64,000 bases of DNA from Olivibacter oleidegradans (GTDB lineage Bacteria; Bacteroidota; Bacteroidia; Sphingobacteriales; Sphingobacteriaceae), in NCBI RefSeq assembly GCF_042432805.1, contig NZ_JBHLWO010000001.1, positions 1,798,001 to 1,862,000 of the forward strand, given 5' to 3'. Every line of letters begins with the position of its first letter. Position 1 is the stretch's first letter. Made by a program: the position numbers and the translations under genes. The notes below the pieces were generated by a model. That model did no database searches. It had not been told where the DNA came from and was given only the letters and a program-made list of their open reading frames with translations. Below, piece by piece: positions 54,190 through 63,134 of the stretch.

Positions 54190-54490
54190 TAAAAAGTCCC
54201 TCAGTTCTTGTCGAGAAGACTGGCGGATTGCTTATTCCTGGCTTCTTTATAAAAAGTAAGAAGAAATATAACAGAATCAATAAAGATTATAGGAAAATCT
54301 TCAAAATGATCGTTTTCTTATCATAAACTCATCGTAAATACTGCGTAAAATTTACGATCAATTTACGATGAATTTACGACAACATTGAATATTAATCAGG
54401 TTTCTTTATTTTTTCTAACGATGTTTTAAGTAGCTTTTATTGTGAAAAAAGGAAAAAAGAAGGGTATAACGAACCTCAATTGATCTACGA
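54190..54490. other. Convergent 3' region with regulator-site array
   Basis: No gene seen in 301 bp. The region lies between the ends of two convergent genes yet contains an array of TTTACGA/TCGTAAA half-sites at exact 11-bp steps (54332-54383). No strong terminator hairpin was found here. Confidence 0.5.
54332..54383. promoter_or_regulatory. Array of 11-bp repeats (TTTACGA-type)
   Basis: Three direct units TTTACGATCAA, TTTACGATGAA and TTTACGACAAC start at 54351, 54362 and 54373, exactly 11 bp apart. Upstream, the inverted half-site TCGTAAA starts at 54332 and GCGTAAA at 54343, also 11 bp apart. One-turn direct repeats are the usual pattern for OmpR/PhoB-type regulators. The core is related to the array at 56668-56711. 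Confidence 0.6.
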
Positions 54491-55186
54491 TTAGGAAACA
54501 CTGAAAATAAATCCAACGCCATACACGTTTTCAATATTGACGCGAGTGGAATGTGTCAAGGCCTTCCGAAGTCTGGAGATAAAGACATCTAGGCTTCGTC
54601 CCAAGAAATAATCATTTTCACCCCATAGATGCAATAAGATTTCTTCTCTTTTTAAAATACGATTGCTGTTGAGGTGTAAATACTCCAGTAGCTCCGCTTC
54701 CCTTAGGGTAAGTGATACTGCTTTTTTATTTGGCAACGATAACTTCAATAACTCCTTTTGAAAAATGAGATCACCGATTTGCAACTCACCGGGAAGTATT
54801 TCAGGGCGTATTTCTTTATTATTTCTCTTAATGATGTTTTTTATTCTTAATACCAGCTCGTCAATGTCAAATGGTTTGTTGATATAATCGTCTGCTCCAA
54901 TATGGAGTCCGTGTATGCGATCTTTTTTTTCATTTCTTGCTGTTAGAAAAAGAAACGCTTGGGTTTTATTCTCTTTGATTATCTTTTCCGCCAGTTCAAA
55001 ACCATTGTAATCAGGTAACTGTACATCAATGATGAGCAGGTCATAACTGTGACTTTGTTGATAATGTAGAAGCGCTTCATGAGCACTCATGCACCAGATA
55101 ACATTAAAGTTCATGAACTCTAAATACTGTTTGACAACATTTCCAAGATCTTGTTCATCTTCCACGAAAAGTAAACTATGTTTCAT
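54491..55186 (-). CDS. OmpR-family response regulator (RprY-like)
   Basis: A 231-residue DNA-binding regulator: receiver (VEDEQD, phosphoacceptor D54 in LLIIDVQLPDYNG, LTARNEKKDRIHGLHIGADDYINKPF) and a C-terminal winged helix (SLTLREAELLEYLHLNSNRILKREEILLHLWGENDYFLGRSLDVFISRLRKALTHSTRVNIENVYGVGFIF). It overlaps the kinase gene by 4 bp (ATGA), so the pair is translationally coupled. It resembles RprY of Bacteroides. The 11-bp repeat arrays on both sides of the operon are natural candidates for its binding sites. Confidence 0.93.
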   Translation of the reverse strand: MKHSLLFVEDEQDLGNVVKQYLEFMNFNVIWCMSAHEALLHYQQSHSYDLLIIDVQLPDYNGFELAEKIIKENKTQAFLFLTARNEKKDRIHGLHIGADDYINKPFDIDELVLRIKNIIKRNNKEIRPEILPGELQIGDLIFQKELLKLSLPNKKAVSLTLREAELLEYLHLNSNRILKREEILLHLWGENDYFLGRSLDVFISRLRKALTHSTRVNIENVYGVGFIFSVS

Positions 55187-56646
55187 AAGCCTGTATTATT
55201 GGTATGATAGGGGATAAAGATACAAAATTCACTTCCTACACCAATTTGACTTTGTAAGTGTAGTCGCCATCCGTGCGCTTCTAACGATTGTTTCACATAA
55301 AAGAGACCTAAACCTAAACCACCGGTTTGTAAATTATGCTTTCCACGGTAGAATTTTTCAAAAATATGTGAAATCGTACTCTCTGCCATTCCAATGCCAT
55401 TATCTTTGATTGAAACAGTTAAGTGTCTTTCCTTCCAATCCGTTATTACGGTAATATTTTTGATAGCAGCGTTATTGTACTTTAACGCATTGTCGAAAAT
55501 ATTGTAGAGCATTGTGGTAAAGAGAAATCTATTTAGCAGGACGATCGAGCCAGATGTAAAAGCAGTGTATCGAATTTGAACTTTCTCCGGGGTTTTCAAT
55601 TCATAATCGTTTATAATTTCTTCTAACAATTTTTCCAAGTCATGTGATTCTTTTTCAATATTTTCTTTACTCATCGAAGTGATATCCAATGCTTGATTGA
55701 CTAAGGTTTGAAGGCGGTCTGTCTGCCTTTTTATAATGCCTGTTAAGGTGTTGACTCGTGTATAATTCGTTATGATGTCCGGGTTTTGCAGGCTTTTGTT
55801 CGCTACAAGAATAGCTGAAATGGGTGTGTTGAACTCGTGTGTAATACTGTTCAGAAAATCAGACTTCATATCCGCCAATTTTTTTTGTTTCAGCCAATTC
55901 CTATACGTAAAGTAATAAATGAGCAACACAAAGGCTATGGACATCAAAGACAAGCTTAGGGTAGGGACCATCTGTTTTAAAATCGCTATTTGCCTATTAT
56001 ATTGGTCAACGTATAAACTGAAGCTAACTTGTAGGGTATTGGGCGAGGGGTCTGAAATGCTGATGCTTGTGACCAAATTTTCCCGATTAGCGAAGGACAA
56101 ATCACCATCAATCAGCATCCCTTGGCTTACCTCACGAATATTAACCGGAGCATCGCCAAAAACACCTTTATGGTATATCGGTATATAGCTAATACCATCG
56201 AAAGTAATGGCGATATTGTTTAAAATAAGAAGGAATTGTAGATCGTTTGTCAGTGCAAGTTGCGTATGGATTGCCCGAAATAAACTATCCATTGTGCTAT
56301 AGCGGGTAAGATCTTTGTATAGCTCTTCACTGACCTGCTTTTGAAAGGCTTCAAATTCTTTTGGCCCGTTGGTGTAAAGTTCTTGGAATTTCACCAGGTT
56401 ATTGTCTATATGTTGCTTCAGGATTTTCGCACCACCGGGAAATAAGACTTCATTCCGAATCGCCTGTTTGTAAGCGTCGTTGATAAGTTCTTTTTCATCT
56501 AGATTATATTGGCGATTCTTCAGCTCATAGGTGTTGTATATGAGTTTTGCCTGAACAACAATGAGAATGGCCATACAGCAGATAGCAATCGATCGATATA
56601 AAATGATCGACGGTAACAACAATCGATTAATCTTTTCTTTAACCAT
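55183..56646 (-). CDS. Sensor histidine kinase (RprX-like)
   Basis: A 487-residue kinase with two membrane helices (about 14-34 and 228-247), a periplasmic sensor of about 190 residues between them, and a cytoplasmic kinase core without a HAMP domain. The core has H270 in SITHEFNTPISAIL, an N box in LYNIFDNALKYN, IKDNGIGMAESTISHIFEKFYRG and TGGLGLGLFYVKQ. The domain order and THEFxTP motif are typical of RprX-like kinases of Bacteroidota. It is encoded upstream of, and coupled to, the OmpR-type regulator. The gene is divergent from susC, which suggests it may control the neighbouring utilisation locus. Confidence 0.92.
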   Translation of the reverse strand: MVKEKINRLLLPSIILYRSIAICCMAILIVVQAKLIYNTYELKNRQYNLDEKELINDAYKQAIRNEVLFPGGAKILKQHIDNNLVKFQELYTNGPKEFEAFQKQVSEELYKDLTRYSTMDSLFRAIHTQLALTNDLQFLLILNNIAITFDGISYIPIYHKGVFGDAPVNIREVSQGMLIDGDLSFANRENLVTSISISDPSPNTLQVSFSLYVDQYNRQIAILKQMVPTLSLSLMSIAFVLLIYYFTYRNWLKQKKLADMKSDFLNSITHEFNTPISAILVANKSLQNPDIITNYTRVNTLTGIIKRQTDRLQTLVNQALDITSMSKENIEKESHDLEKLLEEIINDYELKTPEKVQIRYTAFTSGSIVLLNRFLFTTMLYNIFDNALKYNNAAIKNITVITDWKERHLTVSIKDNGIGMAESTISHIFEKFYRGKHNLQTGGLGLGLFYVKQSLEAHGWRLHLQSQIGVGSEFCIFIPYHTNNTGL

Positions 56647-56954
56647 TTGATTTTCGTTGATTGTCTTGTTAAGATTCTGTTAACAATCTGTTATGATTTG
56701 GTTGACAACTTTTTCTTTCGTCTAGACTTACCTTTACGCGAGTAATCAGACTAATACTTTAAGCCTGTTAAACTTTCGGGATAGAAATAATGATCTCTTT
56801 GCTATAGCTAGTGTTTAGGCAAAGCTAAAACGTTTTTATTAACAAAACAAGATACAATGATAAGATAGTTTACGAATTACTTTCTAATTATGACAGGTCA
56901 ACAGTCGCTTGACTAGCTTACAATTAAACAAATACCAACCAATCATTTAACAAT
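56647..56954. other. Divergent control region between the two-component system and susC
   Basis: No gene seen. The kinase-proximal side carries four 11-bp direct repeats (56668-56711). A TACCTTTA at 56729-56736 is a one-mismatch -7 element for susC-directed transcription with a TTG 24 bp upstream, too far for a standard promoter. Confidence 0.45.
56668..56711. promoter_or_regulatory. Four tandem 11-bp repeats upstream of the sensor kinase gene
   Basis: Units GTTAAGATTCT (56668), GTTAACAATCT (56679), GTTATGATTTG (56690) and GTTGACAACTT (56701) follow each other exactly every 11 bp, starting 22 bp upstream of the kinase start codon. One-turn direct repeats fit cooperative binding of an OmpR-family regulator, here most simply autoregulation. 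The site also lies upstream of susC. Confidence 0.7.
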
Positions 56955-59900
56955 ATGTATCATTTTTTACCAATCAAAAAAAGTAAAAGGACAATATTTC
57001 CGAAATGGCAGTTTCTTTTTACGATGTTTATTTTATTCAATACTACGCTTTGGGCGCAAAATCGAACAATTACGGGTATTGTTACAAGTGGGGTGGATCA
57101 AGCACCTTTACCTGGGGTTTCTGTTTTAGTAAAAGGTACTAGTACCGGTACTACCACGGATGAAAAAGGAAGATTCACTTTGTCTGTACCGGAAAAGGCT
57201 GTTCTATCGGTTTCGTATATTGGGTTTTTGTCAGAGAACGTGGATGTCGGTAAGCAAACAAACTTGTCAATCATACTTCAATCAGATACTAAAAGTATGG
57301 ACGAAGTAGTCGTAGTAGGATATGGCAGCATCAAGCGAGGAGATTTGACATCTGCAACAGCGCATGTAGGCCCAAAAGATTTTAGACAAAGTGGCGCCAG
57401 AAATGCGATGGATTTATTGCAAGGAAAGGTTGCTGGTTTGCAGGTCACTAGATCTGGCAGTAATCCGAACAGCGGTGTTTCAATCCAATTGAGAGGAGCT
57501 ACTTCGATCATGGGAGGAAACTCGCCACTGATTGTTGTCGATGGGATACCTGGTGGTAACATGGACTTACTTCAACAAGAAGATATCGAGTCAATCGATG
57601 TGCTTAAAGACGGCTCCGCTGCTGCAATTTATGGTACGCAGGCAAATGGCGGAGTTATCTTGATAACGACAAAAAAAGGGAAGCCAGGGCAAACGCGTTT
57701 TGATTATGCGAATTATTTCCGAAAAGAATTTGTTCAACGTCAACCGAAGTTTCTTTCAGCTGACGAATATCGAAAAAAAATGGAGGATGGAGTTTTTACG
57801 GGTACAGATGGCGGAGCTAATGTAAACGCTTTCGACGAATTAATCAATAAAGACAATATCAGTCAATATCATACCTTGGCTATCTCTGGTGGCGGAGAGA
57901 ATAACAGCTTTCGTGCGAGCACTTACTATCGGAATTTAGAGGGGATTGCCAAAGAAAACGGGCGACAAGAGTATGGCATTAGAGCCAATTTCAATGGGAA
58001 AGGGCTCAATGATCGCTTAAATACCTCCGTTAATTTAGTTACCAATTACAACAATGCAAATTTATTAGGTGGTGGCGGATGGGAATGGGCTTATACCAGA
58101 AATCCAACACAACCATTAAAAAATGCTGATGGTTCTTGGTATTACGAGCAAACAACGACGAACGAAGTAGCTCGTTTGTATGAAGAAAAATATAGGCGAC
58201 AGCAACAGACATCTTCGCTCGACGGAAAAGTGAGCTATATGTTCTTAGATGGATTAAACGGATCTGTTTTTGGATCTATACAGCGAAATTCCTATACAGA
58301 TAGTTATTACGCAAGCTTGAATTCAGAACCGTCATTTAAGAATGGTAACGGTTATAAGGGTGAAGCGGAACAAACTTCTTTTTTGCGTACGGATTATGCG
58401 TTTGAGCCTACAATCGATTATAAAACGATTGTTAACGAGGATCACTCAATTACAGCAGTAGCGGGTTACAGTTATCGCCGTTCGGTAGAACAAGGATTTG
58501 ATGCTAAAAATTTCGGTTTTTCAAGTGATGTACTTGAAGACAATAAGTTGCAAACAGGAAACGCCTTAATTGACGGGAAAGCCGAGATGAACAGCAATAA
58601 ATGGGATAGCAAATTGATTGCCTTCTTCGGTCGAGCAAATTATTCTTATAAGGGGAAGTATATGTTCCAAGGAATTTATAGAAGAGAGGGATCTTCCCGT
58701 TTCGGGGCGAATAACAAATGGGGAAATTTTGGATCAGTGTCTGCTGGTTGGAATATTTCTGCAGAAGAGTTTATGAAAGAGGTCTCTTTTGTGGATGACT
58801 TGAAACTAAGGGCAGGCTATGGAGTTACAGGAAATCAGGATATCGGAAACTATAACTCTCTTGTAACGTTGGGCACAGGGAATTTTTATATTTTTCCGGA
58901 AGGAGAGAATGGAATTTGGAGACAGACCTACGGCCCTAATAGAAATCCTAATCCAAATTTAAAATGGGAAACGAAAAAGGAATTCAATATAGGTTTAGAT
59001 TTCTCTCTGTTTAATGGGAAATTAGGTGGGTCAATTGACGCATATAAACGAGTTACGGACGATTTATTGGGCGAATATAAATCGCAGCAACCTCCTTTTA
59101 TAAGGGATTTTTTAGTTACAAATGTAGGCCAATTATCCTCGAAAGGTATCGAATTGACTTTAACGGCATCGGTAATTCAGACGGATAAAGTTACATGGCG
59201 AACAGATTTTATAGCTAGCAGCAATAGTGCCCGAATGGATAGCTTTTCAAATGATGTTTATAAGGTTAGCTATCGTGACTTCGGCTCAATTGGAGGTGCT
59301 GGCGCACTTGGTGACGCTTTCAGAGTAATGGAAGGTGGAAAGCTCGGAAATTTCTATGGAAAACGTTTTGCTGGATTTTCTGAGGATGGCAAATGGCTTT
59401 TTTATAAAAAGGATGGTTCAGCGGTGCCGTTTGATCAAATAAACGACTCGAGAACGGATTTAGAAAATACCGATTTGGCGGTTATTGGCAATGCCATTCC
59501 GAAATTTTATGCTAGCTGGAATAATACCATAACCTATAAGAATTTTGACCTAAGAGTGTTTTTTAGGGGACGTTTTGGATATGATGTTTTAAATACAACA
59601 GAGCTTTCCTACGGCAATCGCGTGGCGTTACCTAATAATGTGTTGGAATCAGCCTTTACTAAACATGAAGCCTTGAGTGACACTTATATGTATTCCGACT
59701 ACTATATAGAGAGTGGTTCTTTTGTGAAGCTTGACGAAGTGACTTTGGGCTATACATTTAAGCTTAACACAGCGAAGTTGCGTAATTTTAGAATATACGT
59801 AACCGGACAAAATTTAGCAACCTTTACAAGTTACTCGGGTGCCGACCCGGATTTTATCCTAGATAATGGCTTCGGAAATGAAATTAATGGTAGAAGGCTA

Positions 59901-59969
59901 GGTTTGGATCCAAGAGACCCTTACCCAAGTACGCGCTCCTTTTTAGTTGGGCTGAATATCGGATTCTAG
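56955..59969 (+). CDS. SusC/RagA-type TonB-dependent outer-membrane transporter
   Basis: Outer-membrane importer of glycans, 1004 residues. A signal peptide (FLFTMFILFNTTLWAQ) is followed by a carboxypeptidase-regulatory-like domain (ITGIVTSGVDQAPLPGVSVLVKGTSTGTTTDEKGRF), the TonB box region DEVVVVGYGSIKRGDLT, a plug domain (VAGLQVTRSGSNPNSGVSIQLRG, PLIVVDGIPG, GSAAAIYGTQANGGVILITTKKG) and a C-terminal beta-barrel ending in GLNIGF. No N-terminal secretin/STN domain is present, so it is not of the FecR/anti-sigma-coupled type. It pairs with the SusD gene 30 bp downstream. Confidence 0.96.
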   Translation: MYHFLPIKKSKRTIFPKWQFLFTMFILFNTTLWAQNRTITGIVTSGVDQAPLPGVSVLVKGTSTGTTTDEKGRFTLSVPEKAVLSVSYIGFLSENVDVGKQTNLSIILQSDTKSMDEVVVVGYGSIKRGDLTSATAHVGPKDFRQSGARNAMDLLQGKVAGLQVTRSGSNPNSGVSIQLRGATSIMGGNSPLIVVDGIPGGNMDLLQQEDIESIDVLKDGSAAAIYGTQANGGVILITTKKGKPGQTRFDYANYFRKEFVQRQPKFLSADEYRKKMEDGVFTGTDGGANVNAFDELINKDNISQYHTLAISGGGENNSFRASTYYRNLEGIAKENGRQEYGIRANFNGKGLNDRLNTSVNLVTNYNNANLLGGGGWEWAYTRNPTQPLKNADGSWYYEQTTTNEVARLYEEKYRRQQQTSSLDGKVSYMFLDGLNGSVFGSIQRNSYTDSYYASLNSEPSFKNGNGYKGEAEQTSFLRTDYAFEPTIDYKTIVNEDHSITAVAGYSYRRSVEQGFDAKNFGFSSDVLEDNKLQTGNALIDGKAEMNSNKWDSKLIAFFGRANYSYKGKYMFQGIYRREGSSRFGANNKWGNFGSVSAGWNISAEEFMKEVSFVDDLKLRAGYGVTGNQDIGNYNSLVTLGTGNFYIFPEGENGIWRQTYGPNRNPNPNLKWETKKEFNIGLDFSLFNGKLGGSIDAYKRVTDDLLGEYKSQQPPFIRDFLVTNVGQLSSKGIELTLTASVIQTDKVTWRTDFIASSNSARMDSFSNDVYKVSYRDFGSIGGAGALGDAFRVMEGGKLGNFYGKRFAGFSEDGKWLFYKKDGSAVPFDQINDSRTDLENTDLAVIGNAIPKFYASWNNTITYKNFDLRVFFRGRFGYDVLNTTELSYGNRVALPNNVLESAFTKHEALSDTYMYSDYYIESGSFVKLDEVTLGYTFKLNTAKLRNFRIYVTGQNLATFTSYSGADPDFILDNGFGNEINGRRLGLDPRDPYPSTRSFLVGLNIGF

Positions 59970-59999
59970 TTTAGTTGATTCACTGAAAATATTTTTGAA

Positions 60000-61646
60000 A
60001 TGAAATACTTAAAAAATATCGGTCGTGCTGTATGTTTCTTGGCACTGTCGTTACATATAAACGCATGTACTAATTTGGATGAGAAAGTTTATGATGAATT
60101 GGTAACAGATAATTATTATAATAATAGAGAGCAGGTTTTATCAGCTGTTTTACGACCGTATACCCATGCAAATGCTTGGGCTACGCCTGGACAGGATGGT
60201 TGGTGGAGACTCAGTGAGTATGCAGCTGACCAGTTGGCGTGGCCAGTTAAAGGACGTCATGGACAGGATGGAGGAAAGTGGATACGCTTGCACTATCATA
60301 CTTGGATTCCCGACGATACCTTTATTTCAGGTGCCTGGAATTTAATGTGGTGGGGTATGGGTTTATGTACTGATCCTATCGAAAACTTAGAGAAACGTGA
60401 TATTGCTGCAATGGGAATAACAGAGGAAGAAAAGGCGGCATTTATTGGAGAGCTAAAATTATTTAGAGCCTTCCACTATCTAAAAATTATGGATCTTTGG
60501 GGCAATGTTCCAATTGTGACCAAGGTTGGTGAACCCCTAAGCCCGGAAACTGCTTCGAGACAGGACGTATTTAATTTTATTGAAAAAGAGATTCTGGAGA
60601 ATATGAATAATGTGCCTGTTCTTTCTAGGCAAATGTTGGGAAGAATGTCGCGTGCGGGAGCTTACGCGATGTTGGTAGAATTATACTTAAACGCAGAAAC
60701 ATGGACTGGCACACCTAGATGGGACGATTGCATAAAGGCTGCGGACGCCTTAATCAATGGGGAGGCTGGCGGACAAAACGGCGCTTTGGTATTGGAGCCC
60801 AATATTTTTGACGCATTTAAACCCCAAAATGATATTTCAAAAGAGGTGGTGTTTTCCATTGCGTATGATTTTCAACGAGCTAACACCCAGCCGCAGTGGA
60901 CAGGTGATATGTTTTATTTTAATCAACGTGGTATCACGGGAGGCGGAAGAAATGGCAACGATGGTTGTGTCGTGATTCCCGGTGTATATAGTACATTTAA
61001 TGAAAAAGATAAAAGGAGAAATGAATGGCTGCTAATTGGCCCGCAATATCGTTTTGATGATCCAACAAAGCCTGTTTTAGGAGCCAATGATGAATATCAA
61101 GATCAGCCTCTAGTGTTCGTAGATAATATCCGTAAAAATCTCGAAGCAATCAACAACGGGACGGATCCGGAAAAATTACCTTCCAATATGAATACAGGGG
61201 AAGGCAATAGTGGAGTACGTTTCAATAAGTACCAATTAGGCGATTTAGCTCATCCATATTATAATAGCACAGATTGGAACGTGTATCGTTTAACTTGGAT
61301 TTACTTTGCCAAGGCGGAAGCACTGATGCGAAAGAATGGCGGTGTAGCGACACAAGAAGCTGTAGATCTCATAAATGCAAGTAAAAGACGCGCTTTCGAA
61401 GCCGAAGATTGGGATGCGATTGCTTATACTACAGGATCATTAACTCTGGATGAATTACTCGCTGAAAGAGGACGTGAATTTATTTTTGAAGGTTTTAGAA
61501 GAACGGACTTAATCCGCTTTGGTAAATTTCATACGGAAACTTGGTGGGATCATCAACCAACCGATGCCACAAAGGCTTTGTTTCCAATTCCCAATCAACA
61601 GCGTATATTAAACCCTAACCTTCAACAAAATCCAGGTTACAATTAA
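60000..61646 (+). CDS. SusD/RagB-type surface glycan-binding lipoprotein
   Basis: Outer-membrane lipoprotein that forms the lid of the SusC channel and binds glycan. The 548-residue protein has a lipoprotein signal ending HINAC (C23), the NYYNNREQV helix, the LFRAFHYLKIMDLWGNVPIVT block and a C-terminal LLAERGREFIFEGFRRTDLIRFGKF segment, both diagnostic of the SusD family. It ends with FPIPNQQRILNPNLQQNPGYN, the standard C-terminus. It is followed by a long intercistronic hairpin and then the fucosidase gene. Confidence 0.96.
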   Translation: MKYLKNIGRAVCFLALSLHINACTNLDEKVYDELVTDNYYNNREQVLSAVLRPYTHANAWATPGQDGWWRLSEYAADQLAWPVKGRHGQDGGKWIRLHYHTWIPDDTFISGAWNLMWWGMGLCTDPIENLEKRDIAAMGITEEEKAAFIGELKLFRAFHYLKIMDLWGNVPIVTKVGEPLSPETASRQDVFNFIEKEILENMNNVPVLSRQMLGRMSRAGAYAMLVELYLNAETWTGTPRWDDCIKAADALINGEAGGQNGALVLEPNIFDAFKPQNDISKEVVFSIAYDFQRANTQPQWTGDMFYFNQRGITGGGRNGNDGCVVIPGVYSTFNEKDKRRNEWLLIGPQYRFDDPTKPVLGANDEYQDQPLVFVDNIRKNLEAINNGTDPEKLPSNMNTGEGNSGVRFNKYQLGDLAHPYYNSTDWNVYRLTWIYFAKAEALMRKNGGVATQEAVDLINASKRRAFEAEDWDAIAYTTGSLTLDELLAERGREFIFEGFRRTDLIRFGKFHTETWWDHQPTDATKALFPIPNQQRILNPNLQQNPGYN

Positions 61647-61655
61647 GTACATTTG

Positions 61656-61694
61656 ATCCATGGATGCAAAGAAACCTCATTTGCATCCATGGAT
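61656..61694 (+). other. Perfect stem-loop between susD and the fucosidase gene
   Basis: Arms ATCCATGGATGCAAA (61656-61670) and TTTGCATCCATGGAT (61680-61694) pair perfectly over 15 bp around a 9-nt loop, 9 bp after the susD stop and 27 bp before the fucosidase ATG. There is no T run, so it is more likely an mRNA-stability or partial-termination element than a simple terminator. Confidence 0.65.
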
Positions 61695-61721
61695 ACCAAT
61701 ACAAGCCATTATGAAAAGCAT

Positions 61722-63131
61722 ATGATACGATACCTAAAGCAAACAAAATCTATTCTAGCTGTAGTCATTGCCATTAGTTTAAGCTGGTCTGTTGCCTATG
61801 GACAGCAGAATTCTTCCGTACTCAAGGATAGGCAACAAGCCTTTATTGATTTGGCATTCGGTATGTTCATCCATTATAATATACCTACGTATATGGAAGA
61901 TGACTGGGCTGATCCTGATGCATCACCGGCCATTTTTAACCCCAAGCGGCTAAATACTGATCAATGGGCAGAGGCTGCGAAAAGCGCGCACATGAGTTAC
62001 GGATGCCTTACAACCAAGCACCATAGCGGTTTTGCTATTTGGGATACGAAGACAACCGATTATAACGTAATGAATAGTCCCTTGAAACAAGATGTTGTAA
62101 AAGCTTACGTCACCTCCTTTCGTAAAGCAGGACTGAAGGTCATGTTGTATTATTCCATTTTGGATATCCATCACCAGCTTAGACCGGGCCATATAACAAC
62201 CGAGCATATTAAGATGGTAAAAGACCAATTAACTGAACTACTTACTAATTACGGAGAAATTGAGGCACTAATTATCGATGGATGGGACGCACCTTGGTCA
62301 CGTATTTCTTACGACGATGTACCCTTTGAGGAGATATATAGACTTATAAAGACCCTACAACCAAATTGTCTGGTAATGGATTTAAACGCTGCGAAATATC
62401 CCACAGAAGCACTTTTCTATACAGATATAAAATCTTACGAACAAGGAGCAGGGCAGCATATATCGAAAGAACAAAATAAATTGCCGGCACTTTCTTGTTT
62501 GCCTTTACAGGCGAATTGGTTTTGGAAGTCGTCTTTTCCAACTTCTTCCTTAAAAGATGTAGAAAGTTTAGTGAACGACAACCTTATACCTTTTAATCAG
62601 GTTTATTGTAATTTTATTCTGAATGTAGCTCCAAATCGTGATGGTATAATCGATGACAATGCTCTCGAATCATTAAAGAAAATAGGGCAGCTTTACCAAA
62701 GACCAAAGAATCTACCAACATTACCACCCAACGATGGGCCAATTATTTCATCCAATTTGGCTAAAATGAAGTCAGCTAATAGTAGTTGGAGCTATGACAT
62801 GAATATTATGGACTTTGCCAACGACGATAAATTTAGCACCTTCTGGCGTGCTCATCCAAGTGTAAAAGAACCTTGGCTAGAGATCGATTTGGGAAGAGAA
62901 CAGCCGTTCAATAGCGTGGTAATAACAGAAGAGAAATCCAATGTGTCGGCTTATACATTAGAGTATTATGCAGAAGGAAAATGGACACCCTTAGCAAATG
63001 GACGCGATGAAAAACGCGTGAAGATTATTCGTTTTGATACTGTTTGGGCACAAAAATTAAGAGCCCGCTTTGGTAGTTTCAAAGAAGCACCTGCCATAGC
63101 GGAATTTGGCATTTATAATGAAAGACGATAA
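61722..63131 (+). CDS. GH29 alpha-L-fucosidase with C-terminal F5/8-type domain
   Basis: Secreted exo-fucosidase, 469 residues. After a signal peptide (SILAVVIAISLSWSVAYGQ) comes the GH29 barrel: FGMFIHYNIPTY, YGCLTTKHHSGFAIWDTKTTDYNV (substrate-binding HH pair), VMLYYSILDIHH and ALIIDGWDAPW with the nucleophile D186. NFILNVAPNRDGIIDDNALESLKKIG closes the domain, and the C-terminal 120 residues (FSTFWRAHPSVKEPWLEIDLG, FNSVVITEEKSNVSAYTLEYY) resemble a discoidin-like carbohydrate-binding domain. The ATG at 61722 is chosen because it directly precedes the signal peptide; an in-frame TTG at 61653 lies inside the hairpin. Confidence 0.92.
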   Translation: MIRYLKQTKSILAVVIAISLSWSVAYGQQNSSVLKDRQQAFIDLAFGMFIHYNIPTYMEDDWADPDASPAIFNPKRLNTDQWAEAAKSAHMSYGCLTTKHHSGFAIWDTKTTDYNVMNSPLKQDVVKAYVTSFRKAGLKVMLYYSILDIHHQLRPGHITTEHIKMVKDQLTELLTNYGEIEALIIDGWDAPWSRISYDDVPFEEIYRLIKTLQPNCLVMDLNAAKYPTEALFYTDIKSYEQGAGQHISKEQNKLPALSCLPLQANWFWKSSFPTSSLKDVESLVNDNLIPFNQVYCNFILNVAPNRDGIIDDNALESLKKIGQLYQRPKNLPTLPPNDGPIISSNLAKMKSANSSWSYDMNIMDFANDDKFSTFWRAHPSVKEPWLEIDLGREQPFNSVVITEEKSNVSAYTLEYYAEGKWTPLANGRDEKRVKIIRFDTVWAQKLRARFGSFKEAPAIAEFGIYNERR

Positions 63132-63134
63132 GAT

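Noticed and set aside
56729..56736. TACCTTTA as the susC promoter
   Set aside because: One mismatch in the -7 element and the only upstream TTG is 24 bp away; noted in the gap entry but not called as a promoter.
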